From positions 1 through 5,189 of the forward strand of contig CAKUFS010000057.1 of NCBI GenBank assembly GCA_934648845.1: 5,189 bases of DNA, given 5' to 3'. This document shows, piece by piece, positions 4,583-5,189 of this stretch. The notes beneath the pieces were generated by a model, which did not search any database, had not been told where the DNA came from, and saw only the letters and a program-made list of their open reading frames with translations. The position numbers were made by a program, and so were the translations under genes. Position 1 is the first letter of the stretch; every line of letters begins with the position of its first letter. Source of the stretch: an uncultured Eggerthellaceae bacterium. Lineage in GTDB: Bacteria; Actinomycetota; Coriobacteriia; Coriobacteriales; Eggerthellaceae.

Positions 4583-5189
4583 TGATTGCGGTCGTTGATT
4601 ATCAGAAGGGCAATTTGCTGAGCGTGCAGCGCGGTCTTGCGGCTGTGGGAGGCCAGGCGGTTGTGACAAGCAATCCTGCCGAAATCGCTGCAGCCAGTGC
4701 CATTGTGCTGCCTGGCGTGGGTGCGTTTGCCGATGCTGCAGCCACCATGCGTGAGCTGGGGCAGATGGACGTGATCCGCGAACGCGTGCTTGCGGGCGTT
4801 CCCTTTTTGGGCATCTGCCTGGGCATGCATCTTATGTTCGAGCACGGTGTGGAAGGCTCGCCAGCGGAACGTGCCGCTGGCGCTGGTGACGCTGGTGACG
4901 CTGATGACGCTGGTGACGCCGCTGCGGCTCCCGCTGCTGCCGCTGGTGTCGTGGACGCTGCTTCTGCAGCCAGTGCGTCTGCGGCTGGCGCGCCCGTTGC
5001 TGCAAGCGCTGAATACGCGCAGGGCCTGGGGCTTCTTCCCGGGCTCGTGGCAGCGCTTCCACGTGAAGATGCGCAGGGGCGTTCCTATAAAATCCCGCAC
5101 GTTGGTTGGAATGAAGTGTCTTTCGCTGCAATGCCTGCCGCCGCGCCCGCAACTTGTTGTCAAATTACCCCACCTTTTGTCAACAATTC
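4582..5189 (+). CDS. hisH: Imidazole glycerol phosphate synthase glutamine amidotransferase subunit HisH (3' partial, with insertion)
   Basis: Class I glutamine amidotransferase that hydrolyses glutamine and passes ammonia to HisF, together forming IGP and AICAR from PRFAR. It starts at ATG 4582 (MIAVVDYQKGNLLSVQRGL) and is open to the window edge with 202 residues visible. PGVGAF (44-49) and the nucleophile elbow GICLGMH (77-83, Cys79) identify the fold. GLGLLPG (148-154) and KIPHVGWNEV (170-179) are the next family blocks. The catalytic His-x-Glu near the C terminus should lie beyond the window and cannot be checked. Between residues about 93 and 147 there is an Ala/Gly/Asp-rich low-complexity insertion where relatives usually have only a few residues. 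His83 stands where Gln is usual (GMQ). The last ~36 bases look foreign (see the 5154-5189 entry), so the gene may be interrupted near residue 191. HisH identity is very sure; intactness is not. Confidence 0.92.
   Translation, partial: MIAVVDYQKGNLLSVQRGLAAVGGQAVVTSNPAEIAAASAIVLPGVGAFADAAATMRELGQMDVIRERVLAGVPFLGICLGMHLMFEHGVEGSPAERAAGAGDAGDADDAGDAAAAPAAAAGVVDAASAASASAAGAPVAASAEYAQGLGLLPGLVAALPREDAQGRSYKIPHVGWNEVSFAAMPAAAPATCCQITPPFVNN
4859..4882 (+). repeat. 9-bp perfect inverted repeat at the left edge of the HisH insertion
   Basis: CGCCAGCGG (4859-4867) and CCGCTGGCG (4874-4882) form a perfect 9-bp stem around a 6-nt AACGTG loop, right where the low-complexity insertion begins and touching the tandem repeat. 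It is coding sequence. A stable foldback here could promote replication slippage, which would fit the adjoining repeat. Confidence 0.75.
4882..4917 (+). repeat. Four tandem 9-bp repeats GCTGGTGAC in hisH
   Basis: Units are at 4882-4890, 4891-4899, 4900-4908 (one mismatch, GCTGATGAC) and 4909-4917. They are in frame and encode Ala-Gly-Asp, with one Ala-Asp-Asp (residues 101-112). Copy-number change would add or remove three residues without shifting the frame. Confidence 0.92.
5154..5189. mobile_element. Possible insertion-sequence terminus interrupting hisH
   Basis: From about 5154 the sequence turns abruptly AT-rich (about 36% GC over 5151-5189) after strongly GC-rich hisH. It holds a direct repeat of TTGTCAA at 5157-5163 and 5177-5183, exactly 20 bp apart, and an imperfect inverted repeat (5154-5163 with 5177-5186, 9 of 10 positions). 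From 5155 it starts with TG. IS21-family ends begin with TG and carry multiple roughly 20-bp repeats thought to bind transposase, so this pattern would fit such an end. The translated residues here (about 191-202) do not resemble HisH. The window stops before any transposase, so the element and its family are inference; a divergent piece of hisH remains possible. Confidence 0.4.

Larger units (their letters stand above)
4858..5022 (+). other. Low-complexity insertion segment within HisH
   Basis: Codons 93-147 of hisH encode about 55 residues rich in Ala, Gly and Asp, between the post-nucleophile helix (LMFEHGVEG) and the GLGLLPG block. Composition and repetition differ sharply from the conserved parts on either side. 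The frame stays open through it and conserved HisH sequence resumes in the same frame, so this is an in-frame insertion and not a frameshift. It is probably a disordered, solvent-exposed loop. Confidence 0.8.

Noticed and set aside
4552..5163. Minus-strand open frames opposite hisH with an Arg/His/Gln repeat
   Set aside because: The repeat is the antisense reading of the hisH GCTGGTGAC tandem units; there is no ribosome site or recognisable domain.

Overview
The window is a stretch of a histidine biosynthesis operon, read entirely on the + strand: the 3' end of a fused hisZ-hisG gene, then hisD, hisC, hisB and the 5' part of hisH. Every confident gene encodes a step of the PRPP-to-histidine pathway. 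The high GC content, the strong purine-rich Shine-Dalgarno sites, the short-form HisG that depends on HisZ, and the Z-G-D-C-B-H order suggest a Gram-positive-type bacterium. My best guess is an anaerobic actinobacterium of the Coriobacteriia/Eggerthellales type. This is inference from gene style and composition, because no rRNA or other marker gene is present.

Layout: 1-1020 is the HisZ-HisG fusion, cut by the left window edge. 1021-1284 is a non-coding spacer with small hairpins. 1285-2586 is hisD. 2587-2901 is a second non-coding spacer with repeats and a 7-bp stem just after hisD. 2902-3972 is hisC. 3995-4582 is hisB, 22 nt downstream. hisH starts at 4582, sharing one base with the hisB stop (TAATG), and is open to the right edge.

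How the genes work together: HisZ-HisG makes phosphoribosyl-ATP (step 1). HisH, with an unseen HisF, makes IGP and AICAR from PRFAR and glutamine. HisB dehydrates IGP to imidazole acetol phosphate. HisC transaminates that to histidinol phosphate. HisD oxidises histidinol to histidine. HisA, HisF, HisI/E and a histidinol-phosphate phosphatase are not in the window. HisA, HisF and HisI/E could lie downstream; HisB here lacks a phosphatase domain.

The unusual points are these. HisZ and HisG form a single polypeptide joined by a short repeat-encoded linker. HisH carries a roughly 50-residue Ala/Gly/Asp-rich insertion between its nucleophile region and the next conserved block, encoded partly by 9-bp tandem repeats. 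Two long spacers interrupt an otherwise compact operon. The last ~36 bases change abruptly to AT-rich sequence with a TTGTCAA direct repeat at 20-bp spacing, which looks like the end of an insertion sequence that may interrupt hisH. I see no defence system, CRISPR array, RNA gene or wholly unknown system here.
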